Shown here piece by piece: positions 7,342 through 16,750 of a stretch of 52,929 nt of DNA; position 1 is the first letter of the stretch; the number at the start of each line of letters is the position of its first letter. Origin of the DNA: Comamonadaceae bacterium (GTDB lineage: Bacteria; Pseudomonadota; Gammaproteobacteria; Burkholderiales; Burkholderiaceae_C). A program made the translations under genes and the position numbers. The notes under the pieces were generated by a model that saw nothing but the letters and a program-made list of their open reading frames with translations, was not told the DNA's origin and ran no database searches. The stretch is from positions 1 through 52,929 of the forward strand of contig QZKF01000040.1 in NCBI GenBank assembly GCA_003599455.1. The letters run 5' to 3'.

Positions 7342-8808
7342 TCAGCGCGGCACCAGGAAGGCGGCCTTCTCGTTGACACGGGCCACCTCCTCGCCGGTGG
7401 ACCGGATCTCGAACCGGATCGGATGCGAGCCGGCGCTCGCCGCATCGGGCGGGATCTGCACCCGCGCCGCGACCGAGCGCACCTCGGTGGGCAACACCTC
7501 GACCTCGGGACTTGACGCCAGCGTGATGCCCGGCAGGCCGGACACGCTGATGACGTAGCGCTGCGGGGACTCGGTGGCGTTCATGATCTGCAGGCGGAAC
7601 ACGTTCTCGATGCGCCCCTGCTCGACCATGCGCGCCAGCGCGCCGCGGTCGCGGATCACGTCCACCTTCAGCGGCGTGCGCAGGAACAGGCTGAGGCCCA
7701 CCGCCAGGGTGATGGCCAGCAGGATGCCGGTGTACACCAGCACGCGCGGGCGCATGGCGCGGCGCAGCATCTGCCGCGTGTCCCAGCCCTGGGCCACGCC
7801 GTTCTGGGTGGAAAAGCGGATCAGCCCGCGCGGGTAGCCCACCTTGTCCATCACGTCGTCACACACGTCGATGCAGGCGGCGCAGCCAATGCACTCGTAC
7901 TGCAGGCCCTTGCGGATGTCGATGCCGGTCGGGCAGACCTGCACGCACAACGTGCAGTCAATGCACGAGCCCAGGCCCAGCGCCTTGGGATCGGCCTTTT
8001 TCGACCGCGCACCGCGCGGCTCGCCCCGCTGTTCGTCGTAGGTGACGATCATCGTGTCCTTGTCGAACATCGCGCTCTGGAAGCGGGCGTAGGGGCACAT
8101 GTACTTGCAGACCTGCTCGCGCAGGAAACCGGCATTGCCGTAGGTGGCGAAGCCGTAGAAGAAGACCCAGAAGGTCTGCCACGGGCCCAGCGCAGCGGCC
8201 AGCGACAGCGCGCCGAGTTCGCGGATCGGCGTGAAATAGCCGACAAAGGTGAAACCGGTCCACAGCGAGAAACCGATCCACAGCGCGTGCTTGAGCGCCT
8301 TCTTGCCGAGCTTGCCCGCCCCCATTGCCGACTGGTCCAGCCGCAGCCGCGCCGAGCGGTCACCCTCGACCCGCTTCTCGATCCAGAGAAAAATTTCGGT
8401 GTAGACCGTCTGCGGGCAGGCGAAGCCGCACCACAGGCGCCCCGCCACCGCGGTGAACAGGAACAGGGACAGCGCCGAGATCACCAGCAGGCCGGTGAGG
8501 TAGATGAAGTCCTGCGGGTAGAGCACCAGCCCGAAGATGAAGAAACGCCGCGCCTCCAGATCGAACAGCACGGCCTGGCGCGCATTCCACTCGAGCCACG
8601 GCAAACCGTAGAACACGATCTGCGTGAGCCAGACCATGATCCAGCGCCAGTTGGAGAACAGGCCCGAGACCGAGCGCGGGTGGATCTTCTGCCGCGACGC
8701 GTACAGCGACACCATCACCTCGTCGTCGGCCGGCACCCCCCTGGGGGACTCGGGCACGATGGGGATGATGGTTCTGGGGGGGCTGTCGCCGGGCTGGGCA
8801 GTGGTCAC
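7342..8808 (-). CDS. ccoG: Cytochrome c oxidase accessory protein CcoG
   Basis: A polytopic membrane ferredoxin-like protein; family members act as Cu(II) reductases that supply Cu(I) for the cbb3 oxidase. The 488 residues include several membrane helices and the motifs LWCGFACPQTVYTE and CKYMCPYARFQ. Two [4Fe-4S] motifs follow, CIDCTLCVQVCP and CIGCAACIDVCD, and a C-terminal immunoglobulin-like domain carries NATESPQRY. The GTG at 8808 is the only reasonable start: there is no ATG before the conserved VSLYASRQKIHPR region except one inside it, and no strong ribosome binding site is seen. It follows ccoP by 18 bases, so it belongs to the ccoNOQP transcript or a closely linked one. Confidence 0.93.
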   Translation of the reverse strand: MTTAQPGDSPPRTIIPIVPESPRGVPADDEVMVSLYASRQKIHPRSVSGLFSNWRWIMVWLTQIVFYGLPWLEWNARQAVLFDLEARRFFIFGLVLYPQDFIYLTGLLVISALSLFLFTAVAGRLWCGFACPQTVYTEIFLWIEKRVEGDRSARLRLDQSAMGAGKLGKKALKHALWIGFSLWTGFTFVGYFTPIRELGALSLAAALGPWQTFWVFFYGFATYGNAGFLREQVCKYMCPYARFQSAMFDKDTMIVTYDEQRGEPRGARSKKADPKALGLGSCIDCTLCVQVCPTGIDIRKGLQYECIGCAACIDVCDDVMDKVGYPRGLIRFSTQNGVAQGWDTRQMLRRAMRPRVLVYTGILLAITLAVGLSLFLRTPLKVDVIRDRGALARMVEQGRIENVFRLQIMNATESPQRYVISVSGLPGITLASSPEVEVLPTEVRSVAARVQIPPDAASAGSHPIRFEIRSTGEEVARVNEKAAFLVPR

Positions 8809-8826
8809 TTGCGCAATCGATGGGTG

Positions 8827-9741
8827 TCAGTTGGTGGCGCCGGGCTTGTTGGACATGCCCCAGACGTACGAGGTGAGCACATGGATCTGGTCGGCGTTGA
8901 GCTTGCCCGCCTGGGCCGGCATCTGGTTGGTGAATCCCTTGGTGACCGCGCGCACGATGGCCTCTTCACCCCAGCCATGCAGCCAGGTGCCGTCGCTCAG
9001 GTTGGGCGCGCCCATGGCCTGGTTGCCCTTGCCGTCCATGCCATGGCAGGCTGCGCAGACCGCGAACTTGGGCTTGCCACTGAAGGCGCGCACCGGGTCG
9101 TGCGGGCTGCCCGAGAGGCTGAGCACGTAGTGCGCCACGTTGCGCACGTCGTCGGCCGAGCCCACCGCCGCCGCCATCGGCGGCATGACACCCGTGCGGC
9201 CTTCGGTCAGCGTGGCCTTGATCACCGCCGGGTCGCCGCCCCAGAGCCAGTCGCCATCGGTCAGGTTGGGAAAGCCGCGGGCGCCGCGGGCGTCCGAGCC
9301 GTGGCACTGCGCGCAGTTGTTCATGAACAGCCGCTCGCCCACCGCCATGGCGGGTGCGTCGCCGGCGAGCTGTTGCGGCGTCATGCCGGTGAACCGGGCG
9401 TAGATCGGGGCAATGGCTTTCTCCACCTTGGCCACCTCGGCCGTGTGCTGCCCCGTGGACGACCAGCCCAGCACGCCCTGGTACTTGCCGAAGGTGGGGT
9501 ACAGCACGCCGTAGATCAGCGAGAACACCACGGTGATGACGAACAGGTAGACCCACCAGCGCGGCAGCGGGTTGTTCATCTCGCGCAGGTCGCCGTCCCA
9601 CACGTGGCCGGTGGTGTTGTCGTCCCTGGCCTTGACCTTGGTGGTGCCACTGACCCAGAGCAGGATGAGGCAGGCCACGATGCTGACCAGCGTCAGCCCG
9701 GCCACGTAATACGACCAGAAATCGCTTGTGAAGTCGCTCAT
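8827..9741 (-). CDS. ccoP: cbb3-type cytochrome c oxidase, diheme subunit III
   Basis: The diheme cytochrome c subunit that passes electrons from the bc1 complex or soluble cytochromes to CcoO/CcoN. The 304 residues have two N-terminal membrane helices (about 12-31 and 63-82) separated by the conserved HVWDGDLREMNNPLPRWW. Two periplasmic cytochrome domains follow, with heme sites CAQCH and CAACH and a distal Met in each (GVMPPM, NQMPAQ). The start codon overlaps the ccoQ stop as ATGA, indicating translational coupling. Confidence 0.97.
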   Translation of the reverse strand: MSDFTSDFWSYYVAGLTLVSIVACLILLWVSGTTKVKARDDNTTGHVWDGDLREMNNPLPRWWVYLFVITVVFSLIYGVLYPTFGKYQGVLGWSSTGQHTAEVAKVEKAIAPIYARFTGMTPQQLAGDAPAMAVGERLFMNNCAQCHGSDARGARGFPNLTDGDWLWGGDPAVIKATLTEGRTGVMPPMAAAVGSADDVRNVAHYVLSLSGSPHDPVRAFSGKPKFAVCAACHGMDGKGNQAMGAPNLSDGTWLHGWGEEAIVRAVTKGFTNQMPAQAGKLNADQIHVLTSYVWGMSNKPGATN

Positions 9742-9905
9742 GATGGTTCTCTCGTCCGCTCGGTGGGGGTTTCGTCCTGGAAGGGCAGCATGGCCGCCTC
9801 GTCGAATCGGGAGCGGTTGCGCCGCGACCAGGCCCAGGCCACGATGCCCAGGAAAGTCAGCAGGCTGACGACGGTGACGGCGCTGCGAAGGTCGTTGATG
9901 TCCAT
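9738..9905 (-). CDS. ccoQ: cbb3 oxidase small subunit CcoQ
   Basis: A 55-residue, one-helix protein of the FixQ/CcoQ family, too short for usual ORF lists. It starts MDINDLRSAVTVVSLL, has a membrane helix about residues 8-26 and a positively charged stretch SRRNRSR after it. It ends in an ATGA overlap with ccoP. CcoQ stabilises the interaction of CcoP with the CcoNO core, especially in the presence of oxygen. Gene order ccoN-O-Q-P is the standard one. Confidence 0.93.
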   Translation of the reverse strand: MDINDLRSAVTVVSLLTFLGIVAWAWSRRNRSRFDEAAMLPFQDETPTERTREPS

Positions 9906-9924
9906 GGTGTTGTTCTCCGTGCGC

Positions 9925-10551
9925 TCACTTGATGGAGGTGCCCAGCACCTGCAGGTAGGCGATCAGGGCTTCCATCTCGGTCTTGCCCTTCACGTCCGCC
10001 ACGGACGCGGCGATCTCTTCGTCGGTGTACGGTGCGCCGAGCGTGCGCAACACCTCCATGCGCCTGGGTATGCCGGCTTCTTTCACGGTCTTCTTCTCCA
10101 GCCAGGAATAGGCCGGCATGTTGGACTCGGGCACCAGGTCGCGCGGGTTGTTCAGGTGGATGCGGTGCCATTCGTCGCTGTAGCGGCCGCCCACGCGGGC
10201 CAGGTCGGGCCCGGTGCGCTTGCTGCCCCACTGGAAGGGCCGGTCGTAGACGAACTCGCCGGCCACCGAGTAGTGGCCGTAGCGCAGCGTCTCGGCCTGG
10301 AACGGCCGGATCATCTGCGAGTGGCAGTTGTAGCAACCCTCGCGCACGTACACATCGCGCCCGGCGATCTGCAGTGCGCTGTAGGGCTTCAAGCCCTCCA
10401 CCGGCTGGGTGGTGGACTTCTGGAAGAACAGCGGAACGATCTCCACCAGCCCGCCGACCGCGATCACCAGCACGATGAGCACGATCATCAGGAAGTTGTT
10501 GGTCTCGATCCGCTCGTGCGTGAAACCCGGGGTCTTGTTGTTGTCGGCCAT
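9925..10551 (-). CDS. ccoO: cbb3-type cytochrome c oxidase, monoheme subunit II
   Basis: The membrane-anchored monoheme cytochrome c of the cbb3 complex. The 208 residues have an N-terminal anchor (about 20-42), the heme site [13 protein letters not shown] and the conserved [16 protein letters not shown] and NMPAYSWL (distal Met) stretches. The ATG at 10551 is used; the frame is open further upstream but overlaps ccoN. It begins ten bases after the ccoN stop codon. Confidence 0.97.
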   Translation of the reverse strand: MADNNKTPGFTHERIETNNFLMIVLIVLVIAVGGLVEIVPLFFQKSTTQPVEGLKPYSALQIAGRDVYVREGCYNCHSQMIRPFQAETLRYGHYSVAGEFVYDRPFQWGSKRTGPDLARVGGRYSDEWHRIHLNNPRDLVPESNMPAYSWLEKKTVKEAGIPRRMEVLRTLGAPYTDEEIAASVADVKGKTEMEALIAYLQVLGTSIK

Positions 10552-10561
10552 GGTGCGGTCC

Positions 10562-12007
10562 TCAGGCGTGGGCGGGGTTGATGGCGGGAATGCGAACCTC
10601 TTCCGCACGACCGTTGCGCACCGTCATCACGGTGTTCCACAGCATCACCAGCATGCCGCCGAGGTAGAGCAGGCCCCCGAGCAGGCGGATCACGTAGAAC
10701 GGGAAGGTCGCCTTGACCGACTCGACGAAGGTGTAGGTGAGGCTGCCGTCGGGGTTGACCGCGCGCCACATCAGGCCCTGCATCACACCGGCAATCCACA
10801 TCGCGGCGATGTAGAGCACGATGCCGATGGTGGCGACCCAGAAGTGCAGTTCGATCGCGGGCACCGAGTACATCTTCTTCTGGCCGTACAGGCGCGGGAT
10901 CAGGTAGTACATGGAACCCATGGTCACCAGGCCGACCCAGCCCAGGGCGCCGGAGTGCACGTGGCCCACGGTCCAGTCGGTGTAGTGCGAGAGCGCGTTG
11001 ACCGTCTTGATCGACATCATCGGACCCTCGAAGGTCGACATGCCGTAGAACGAGAGCGAGACGATCAGGAAGCGCAGGATGGGGTCGTCGCGCAGTTTGT
11101 GCCAGGCACCCGAGAGCGTCATGATGCCGTTGATCATGCCGCCCCAGCTGGGCGCGAGCAGGATGAGCGAGAAGACCATGCCGACCGACTGCGTCCAGTC
11201 CGGCAGCGCGGTGTAGTGCAGGTGGTGCGGGCCGGCCCACATGTAGGTGAAGATCAGCGCCCAGAAGTGCACGATCGACAGGCGATACGAGTACACCGGG
11301 CGCTCGGCCTGCTTGGGGATGAAGTAGTACATCATCCCGAGGAAACCGGCGGTGAGGAAGAAGCCCACCGCGTTGTGGCCGTACCACCACTGCACCATCG
11401 CGTCCTGCACGCCGGCATAGGCCGAGTAGCTCTTGAAGATGTCCACCGGCAGCGCGGCGCTGTTGACGATGTGCAGCACCGCGACGGCCAGGATGAAGGC
11501 GCCGAAGAACCAGTTGGCCACGTAGATGTGGCGCACCTTGCGCCGCCCGATGGTGCCGAAGAACACGATGGCATAGGCCACCCACACCACGGCGATCAGC
11601 AGGTCGATCGGCCACTCGAGCTCGGCGTATTCCTTGCCCTGCGTCATGCCCAGGGGCAGCGTGACGGCCGCGAGCACGATCACGAGTTGCCAGCCCCAGA
11701 AGGTGAAGGCCGCAAGCGTGTCGGAGAAGATGCGCACCTGGCAGGTGCGCTGCACCACGTAGTAGCTCGCCGCGAACAGGCCGCAACCACCGAAGGCGAA
11801 GATCACCGCGTTGGTGTGCAGCGGCCGCAGGCGGCCATAGGACAGCCACTCGATGCCGAGGTTGAGCGCGGGCCAGGTGAGCTGGGCGGCGATGATCACG
11901 CCCACCAGCATGCCCACCACGCCCCACACCACGGTCATGATCGCGAACTGCCGCACCACTTTGTCGTTATAGGCGGCCGACGGGCCACCGCTTGTCGTCA
12001 CGGACAT
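10562..12007 (-). CDS. ccoN: cbb3-type cytochrome c oxidase, catalytic subunit I
   Basis: The heme-copper oxygen-reducing and proton-pumping subunit with very high oxygen affinity. The 481 residues hold about twelve membrane helices. Histidine ligands appear in LRPLHTNAV (low-spin heme), [11 protein letters not shown] (CuB with the cross-linking Tyr region), AGPHHLHYT (CuB) and [12 protein letters not shown] (high-spin and low-spin heme). An AGAGGAG ribosome binding site precedes the ATG at 12007. An FNR-type box lies 58 bases upstream (12065-12078), so the ccoNOQP operon can be induced at low oxygen independently of ccoIS. Confidence 0.98.
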   Translation of the reverse strand: MSVTTSGGPSAAYNDKVVRQFAIMTVVWGVVGMLVGVIIAAQLTWPALNLGIEWLSYGRLRPLHTNAVIFAFGGCGLFAASYYVVQRTCQVRIFSDTLAAFTFWGWQLVIVLAAVTLPLGMTQGKEYAELEWPIDLLIAVVWVAYAIVFFGTIGRRKVRHIYVANWFFGAFILAVAVLHIVNSAALPVDIFKSYSAYAGVQDAMVQWWYGHNAVGFFLTAGFLGMMYYFIPKQAERPVYSYRLSIVHFWALIFTYMWAGPHHLHYTALPDWTQSVGMVFSLILLAPSWGGMINGIMTLSGAWHKLRDDPILRFLIVSLSFYGMSTFEGPMMSIKTVNALSHYTDWTVGHVHSGALGWVGLVTMGSMYYLIPRLYGQKKMYSVPAIELHFWVATIGIVLYIAAMWIAGVMQGLMWRAVNPDGSLTYTFVESVKATFPFYVIRLLGGLLYLGGMLVMLWNTVMTVRNGRAEEVRIPAINPAHA

Positions 12008-12064
12008 GGAAAACTCCTCTTCAAGTTCATGCAGGAAGTGTCGTCAGAGACCCTTGTGGGCGAC

Positions 12065-12078
12065 TTGACATACGTCAA
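12065..12078. promoter_or_regulatory. FNR-type box upstream of ccoN
   Basis: TTGACATACGTCAA is a symmetric TTGAC-N4-GTCAA site matching the TTGA-N6-TCAA core of FNR/FixK boxes. It overlaps the last codons of ccoS and is centred about 64 bases before the ccoN start codon, a suitable place for an activator site. Confidence 0.85.
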
Positions 12079-12212
12079 TCGCTCTTCAGAATGCGTTCGC
12101 CTTCGCGTTCGACGTTGTCGAACTGCCCGGCCTGCAGCGCCCACCAGAACACGCCGATGATGCCGAACACGAGCAGAACGGACAACGGGATCAGCAGATA
12201 GAGGATGTCCAT
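12075..12212 (-). CDS. ccoS: cbb3 oxidase maturation protein CcoS
   Basis: A 45-residue one-helix protein starting MDILYLLIPLSVLLVF with the typical GVFWWALQAGQFDN stretch after the helix and a short acidic/basic tail. CcoS is needed to insert the heme and copper cofactors into CcoN. It starts ten bases after the ccoI stop, the usual ccoIS pairing. Its 3' end overlaps the FNR-type box that serves ccoN. Confidence 0.95.
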   Translation of the reverse strand: MDILYLLIPLSVLLVFGIIGVFWWALQAGQFDNVEREGERILKSD

Positions 12213-12221
12213 GGGGTGTGC

Positions 12222-14561
12222 TCAGTCCCGGGCGCGTGTCAGGCGCAAGGCATTGCCGATCACCAGCAGCGAGCTCGCGGCCATGCCCAGGCCGGCCAGC
12301 CAGGGTGGCATGAAACCCGCCAGCGCCAGCGGCACGCTCACCGCGTTGTAGGCCACGGCCCAGGCCAGGTTCTGTCGCACGGTGCGCAGCGTGGCACGGG
12401 CCTGCCGCAGCGTGCGCACCACATCCATCACCTGCCCGCCCTGGACGATGAAATCCGACTGCGCCTGCGCCAGCGGCGCGGCATGACCGAGCGCGAACGA
12501 GGTGTCGGCGCGCGCCAGCACGGGCCCGTCGTTGAGGCCATCGCCCACCATGGCCACCTTGAGTCCTCTGGCCTGCAGGGCCGCGAGCTCCTCCAGCTTG
12601 CGTTCGGGCGAGGCGCCCGCGATCACGTGGTCCACCCCCACCGCCTGCGCCACCGCGGCGGCCGCGGCTTCATGGTCGCCGGACAGCAGCCAGGTCTGCA
12701 CGCCCAGCGCGCGCAGGGCCGATACCGCTTCGGCGGCGTCGGCGCGCAGGCCTTCGCGCAACCGGAAACTGGCCAGCCAGCCTTGTGCGTGGCCCAGGTG
12801 CACCACAGGCGATGTGTCACCGGCCGGCGGCGTGGCGCCGCAAAAGTCCGCCGAGCCCAGCCGCACCCAGGAGCCATCGGGCCACTGCGCCTGCATGCCC
12901 TGTCCGGGCACTTCGGCGTGTCCGGTCAGCGCAGGCCGGGGGGTGCCCGCCGCCGCCCTGGCCTCGCGGGCGATGGCCCGCGAGACCGGGTGCAGGGAGC
13001 CTTCGGCGAGCGCGCCCGCCAGCGCCAGCGCCTGTTCGCGCCCGACACCAGGGCGCGTGACCACCTCGACAAGCTCCATGCGGTCCAGCGTCAGGGTACC
13101 GGTCTTGTCGAACACCACCGCGTCCACCCCCGCCAGCGACTCGAAGGCCTGCAGGCGGCGCACCAGCACGCCGCGCCGCGCCAGGGCGCCGGCCGAGCTG
13201 AGCATGGCCGCCGGCGTGGCCAGCGAGAGCGCGCAGGGGCAGGTGACGATGAGCACCGCCACCGCCACCGCCAGCGCCTGCGTGTGATCGATCTGCCACC
13301 AATAGAAGCCCGCGAAGGCCGCCGCCAGCAGCACCAGCACGAGAAAGGGGCCGGCGATGCGGTCGGCCAGCACGGCCAGGCGCGGCTTCTCGGTGGAAGC
13401 CTGCTCCATCAACTTGACGATCTGGCCAAAGCGCGTGTCGGACCCGACCCGCAGCACCCGCACCCGCACCGGGCCGCCCAGGTTGAAGCTGCCCGCCACC
13501 ACGCCCTGCCCGCGCTCGCGCGTCACCGGGTCCGATTCGCCGGTCAGCAGCGCCTCGTCCACCGTGGCGCCACCGTCCAGCAGCTCGCCATCGGCGGGAA
13601 AGGCCTGGCCCGCCTGCACGCGCACGGTGTCGCCGGCCACCAGGCGCCGCATCGACACGGTGTCGTACGTGCCATCGGCCCGCTGCCGCTCGCACACCTC
13701 GGGCAGCCGGTTCATCAGGCTGTCGAGCGCGCCGGCGGTGCGGTCGCGCGCCTTGTGTTCGAGGTAGCGCCCGCCCAGCAGAAAGAACACGAACATGGCC
13801 AGCGAGTCGAACCACACCTCGGCGCCCCAGGGGCCGGCGGGGTCGAAGGTGGCGGCCGAACTGGCCAGGAAGGTGACCAGGATGCCGATGGACACCGGCG
13901 TGTCCATGCCCACGCGGCCGTGCCGCAGGTCGCGCCAGGCGCTGGCGAAGAACGGGCCGCTGGCAAAGAACACCACCGGCAGGCAGATCACCCAGCTGGC
14001 CCAGCGCAGCAGCTGGGTGATGTCGGCCGGGATCTCGCCCGGCGCCGTGACGTACGCGGGCCACGCGTACATCATCACCTGCATCATGCAGAAGCCGGCC
14101 ACGAACAGGCGCCACAGCGCCTGGCGCGTCTCGCGCAGGCGTTCGCTGATCGACAGCGCCTGCTGCTGCGGCAGCAGGCGGTAACCGGTGTCGCCCACCG
14201 CCCGAGCCAGCACCGACAGGCGCGTGAGGGTCGGGTCCCAGCGCAGGGTGAGGCGGCGCGTCGCGGCGTGCACCCGGGCCTGATCCACGCCGGGCAGGCC
14301 CTGCAGCGCGGCTTCGACCGTGTCGGCGCAGGCGGCGCAGGTCATGCCCTGCACCATCAGCACCGACTGCGCCGCGCGCCGGCCACCGATGTCGGCGAAC
14401 TCGGTGAACACCTGCTGCTCCACCGGGTCGTCGAGCACGGCGAAGCTGTCGGTGACGGTGAGCGGGCCGCGGTGCTCGCCCAGCCAGCCAGCCGCAGGCG
14501 GGGTGGGCGCGGGTTCGGTGCGCGGTGGCCGCACCGGGAGCGTGGCAACGGCCTGGTTCAT
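12222..14561 (-). CDS. ccoI: Copper-translocating P1B-type ATPase for cbb3 oxidase
   Basis: An inner-membrane copper-exporting ATPase that delivers copper for the cbb3 CuB centre. The 779 residues include an N-terminal metal-binding domain with GMTCAAC (Cys75, Cys78), eight membrane helices, the transport motif CPC in VTCPCALSLATP, the phosphorylation site DKTGTLT and the hinge GDGLNDGPVLARAD. The ATG at 14561 is preferred. An in-frame ATG at 14591 would add ten residues but would place the FNR-type box (14596-14609) only five bases upstream; neither start has a strong ribosome binding site. It is divergent from the usp gene and forms an operon with ccoS. Confidence 0.95.
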   Translation of the reverse strand: MNQAVATLPVRPPRTEPAPTPPAAGWLGEHRGPLTVTDSFAVLDDPVEQQVFTEFADIGGRRAAQSVLMVQGMTCAACADTVEAALQGLPGVDQARVHAATRRLTLRWDPTLTRLSVLARAVGDTGYRLLPQQQALSISERLRETRQALWRLFVAGFCMMQVMMYAWPAYVTAPGEIPADITQLLRWASWVICLPVVFFASGPFFASAWRDLRHGRVGMDTPVSIGILVTFLASSAATFDPAGPWGAEVWFDSLAMFVFFLLGGRYLEHKARDRTAGALDSLMNRLPEVCERQRADGTYDTVSMRRLVAGDTVRVQAGQAFPADGELLDGGATVDEALLTGESDPVTRERGQGVVAGSFNLGGPVRVRVLRVGSDTRFGQIVKLMEQASTEKPRLAVLADRIAGPFLVLVLLAAAFAGFYWWQIDHTQALAVAVAVLIVTCPCALSLATPAAMLSSAGALARRGVLVRRLQAFESLAGVDAVVFDKTGTLTLDRMELVEVVTRPGVGREQALALAGALAEGSLHPVSRAIAREARAAAGTPRPALTGHAEVPGQGMQAQWPDGSWVRLGSADFCGATPPAGDTSPVVHLGHAQGWLASFRLREGLRADAAEAVSALRALGVQTWLLSGDHEAAAAAVAQAVGVDHVIAGASPERKLEELAALQARGLKVAMVGDGLNDGPVLARADTSFALGHAAPLAQAQSDFIVQGGQVMDVVRTLRQARATLRTVRQNLAWAVAYNAVSVPLALAGFMPPWLAGLGMAASSLLVIGNALRLTRARD

Positions 14562-14595
14562 GGCTGAAGGGTAAACGGGCTCTTGTTTCATGGGC

Positions 14596-14636
14596 TTGAT
14601 CCAAGTCAACCACAAGACCGCCGCCCGCGCTACCCT
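14596..14636 (+). promoter_or_regulatory. FNR-dependent class II type promoter for uspA
   Basis: TTGATCCAAGTCAA (14596-14609) is an FNR-type box with nine of ten consensus bases. A TACCCT hexamer (14631-14636) follows at the spacing of a -10 element. This puts the box centre near -41.5 for a start around 14644, the classic activating position, 27 bases before the uspA start codon. It could also influence the divergent ccoI. Confidence 0.7.
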
Positions 14637-14670
14637 TCGGGTTCGAACAACAACCTTGAAGGAGCAACCC

Positions 14671-15114
14671 ATGTACAAGCGCATCCTGGTGGCCACCGAT
14701 GGCTCGAAACTCTCCAAGATGGCGGTGGAGCATGCCATCAACCTGGCCGACCTCACCGGCGCCGAGGTGGTTGCCCTGAAAGTGGTGCCGCGCTATCCGC
14801 AGACCTACTTCGAAGGCGGCGTGGCCTTGGCAGCCGCCGAGATCGCGCGCATCGAGGCCCAGTGGAACGAGGAGGCCCTGGCGGCGGTCAACGCGGTGAA
14901 GTCAGCCGGCCAGCTGCGCGAGGTGAAGGTCAAGCCGGTCACCGTGAAGTCGGACCTGATCGCCGAGGCCATCATCGCCGCGGCCAAGCGCAACAAGTGC
15001 GACCTGATCGTGATGGCCTCACACGGTCGCCGCGGCATCAAGCGCCTGCTGCTGGGCAGCGAGACGCAGCAGGTGCTGACGCACTCGCACATTCCCGTGC
15101 TCGTCCTGCGCTGA
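14671..15114 (+). CDS. Universal stress protein, UspA family
   Basis: A single-domain 147-residue Usp protein beginning MYKRILVATDGSKLSKMAVEHA. The C-terminal part has SHGRRGIKRLLLGSETQQVL, a glycine-rich loop of the nucleotide-binding Usp type, and ends HIPVLVLR. GGAG eight bases before the ATG supports the start. The FNR-type promoter upstream suggests induction at low oxygen, alongside the cbb3 genes. The precise role is unknown; such proteins commonly help survival under energy limitation. Confidence 0.93.
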   Translation: MYKRILVATDGSKLSKMAVEHAINLADLTGAEVVALKVVPRYPQTYFEGGVALAAAEIARIEAQWNEEALAAVNAVKSAGQLREVKVKPVTVKSDLIAEAIIAAAKRNKCDLIVMASHGRRGIKRLLLGSETQQVLTHSHIPVLVLR

Positions 15115-15156
15115 AGCGCGCATGCGCCTGGGCGCGTTGCCGCGCCGCCGGGAGCG

Positions 15157-16719
15157 TCAGGTGGCCTTGAACAAGCCGGCGTAGTCGTTGCGCAGCAGGT
15201 TCTTCTGCACCTTGCCCATGGTGTTGCGCGGCAATTCCTGCACCACGAAACAGCGCTTGGGAATCTTGAAGTTCGCCAGCCGCGCCTTGAGCGCCGCGAT
15301 CACCTGGTCGGGATTCACCGATGCGCCTGGCCTGGCGATCACCACCGCCACGCCGACCTCGCCGAAGTCCGGGTGCGGCACGCCCACCAGCGCGCTCTCG
15401 GCCACGCCGGGCATCTCGTTGATGTACCCCTCGACCTCGGCCGGGTACACGTTGTAGCCCCCCGAGATGATCAGGTCCTTGCTGCGGCCGACGATGCTCA
15501 CATAGCCTCGCTCGTCGATGCGCCCCACGTCGCCGGTCTTGAAGAAGCCGTCGGCGGTGAACTCCTCGGCGGTCTTCTCGGGCATGCGCCAGTAGCCTTT
15601 GAATACGTTGGGCCCGCGCACCTGGATCGCGCCGATCTCGCCCACCGGCACCGACTGCCCGGTCTCGTCGACCACGCGCAGCGTGATGCCCGGCAGCGGG
15701 AAGCCCACCGTGCCGCCGCGCCGCTCGGACTGGCCGCCGAAGCGCGCGTCGGCCGCGAAGGGGTTGGAGGTGATCATCACCGTCTCGCTCATGCCGTAGC
15801 GCTCCAGGATGGTGTGGCCGGTGCGCGCCTTCCAGTCCTCGAAGGTTTCGATCAGCAAGGGCGCCGAACCCGAGACGAACAGGCGCATGTGGGCCACCTG
15901 CTGTTTCGTGAGGCCGGGCTCGGCCAGCAGGCGCACGTACAGCGTGGGCACGCCCATGAACACCGTGGCGCGCGGGAACAGCTCGACCACCGCGCGCGGC
16001 TCGAACTTGTTGAGCCAGAGCATGGGGCTGCCGTTGATGAGCGCGCCGTGGATGGCCACGAACAGGCCGTGCACATGGAAGATCGGCAGCGCATGGATCA
16101 GCACGTCGTCGGGCTTCCAGCCCCAGTAGTCGCGCAGCACCTGTGCGTTGCTCAGCGTGTTGCCGTGCGACAGCATGGCGCCCTTGCTGCGCCCGGTGGT
16201 GCCGCTGGTGTAGATGATCACGGCCAGGTCGTCGGCCCGGTTCACCGCGGGCGTGTGCACGTCGCGCTGGTGCGCGGCGCGCTCGAGCAGGCTGCCGGTG
16301 CGGTCGTCGTCGAGCGTGAACACGTGGCGCGTGCCGGCCTTGAACGCGATCTTGGAGACCCAGCCGAAGTTGGCCTGGCTGCACACCACCACGGCGGGTT
16401 CGGCGTTGCCGATGAAGTACTCGATCTCGCCGGCCTGGTAGGCGGTGTTGAGCGGCAGGAACACATGGCCCGCGCGCAGCGTCGCCAGGTACAGCACCAG
16501 CGCCTCGACCGATTTCTCCACCTGCACCGCGATGCGCGAGCCCGCCGGCAGCTTGAGCGAATCCAGCAGGTTGGCCAGCATGGCGCTGGCGCGGTCGAGA
16601 TCGCGCCAGGAGTAGCGCAGGCCGGCATGGGCACCGCCCACGGTTTCCACCGCGGTGGCGTCCAGGTTGGCGGGGAAGGCGGCGCGCAGCGCGGCGTAGA
16701 GGTTGTGGTTGTTGTTCAT
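15157..16719 (-). CDS. matB: Malonyl-CoA synthetase
   Basis: An ANL-superfamily ligase that forms malonyl-CoA from malonate, CoA and ATP. The 520 residues contain the AMP-binding motif IIYTSGTTGRSKGAMLSHGN, the ERYGMSET motif, and the hinge GRSKDLIISGGYNVYP. The catalytic lysine lies near the C-terminus in RNTMGKVQKN. The assignment to malonate rests on the operon context (malonyl-CoA decarboxylase and a GntR regulator) and MatB-like features such as RYSWRDLDRASAM. It is the last gene of the malonate operon and converges with uspA. Confidence 0.9.
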   Translation of the reverse strand: MNNNHNLYAALRAAFPANLDATAVETVGGAHAGLRYSWRDLDRASAMLANLLDSLKLPAGSRIAVQVEKSVEALVLYLATLRAGHVFLPLNTAYQAGEIEYFIGNAEPAVVVCSQANFGWVSKIAFKAGTRHVFTLDDDRTGSLLERAAHQRDVHTPAVNRADDLAVIIYTSGTTGRSKGAMLSHGNTLSNAQVLRDYWGWKPDDVLIHALPIFHVHGLFVAIHGALINGSPMLWLNKFEPRAVVELFPRATVFMGVPTLYVRLLAEPGLTKQQVAHMRLFVSGSAPLLIETFEDWKARTGHTILERYGMSETVMITSNPFAADARFGGQSERRGGTVGFPLPGITLRVVDETGQSVPVGEIGAIQVRGPNVFKGYWRMPEKTAEEFTADGFFKTGDVGRIDERGYVSIVGRSKDLIISGGYNVYPAEVEGYINEMPGVAESALVGVPHPDFGEVGVAVVIARPGASVNPDQVIAALKARLANFKIPKRCFVVQELPRNTMGKVQKNLLRNDYAGLFKAT

Positions 16720-16750
16720 GGTGCTTGAACGGAACGGGAATTCGAAGAAG

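Noticed and set aside
8287..10581. 764-residue plus-strand frame over ccoG, ccoP, ccoQ and ccoO
   Set aside because: Antisense to the cbb3 operon, low-complexity composition; a shadow.
14561..14591. ATG at 14591 as the ccoI start
   Set aside because: It would put the FNR-type box only five bases upstream of the start and adds ten unlike residues; kept as an alternative only.
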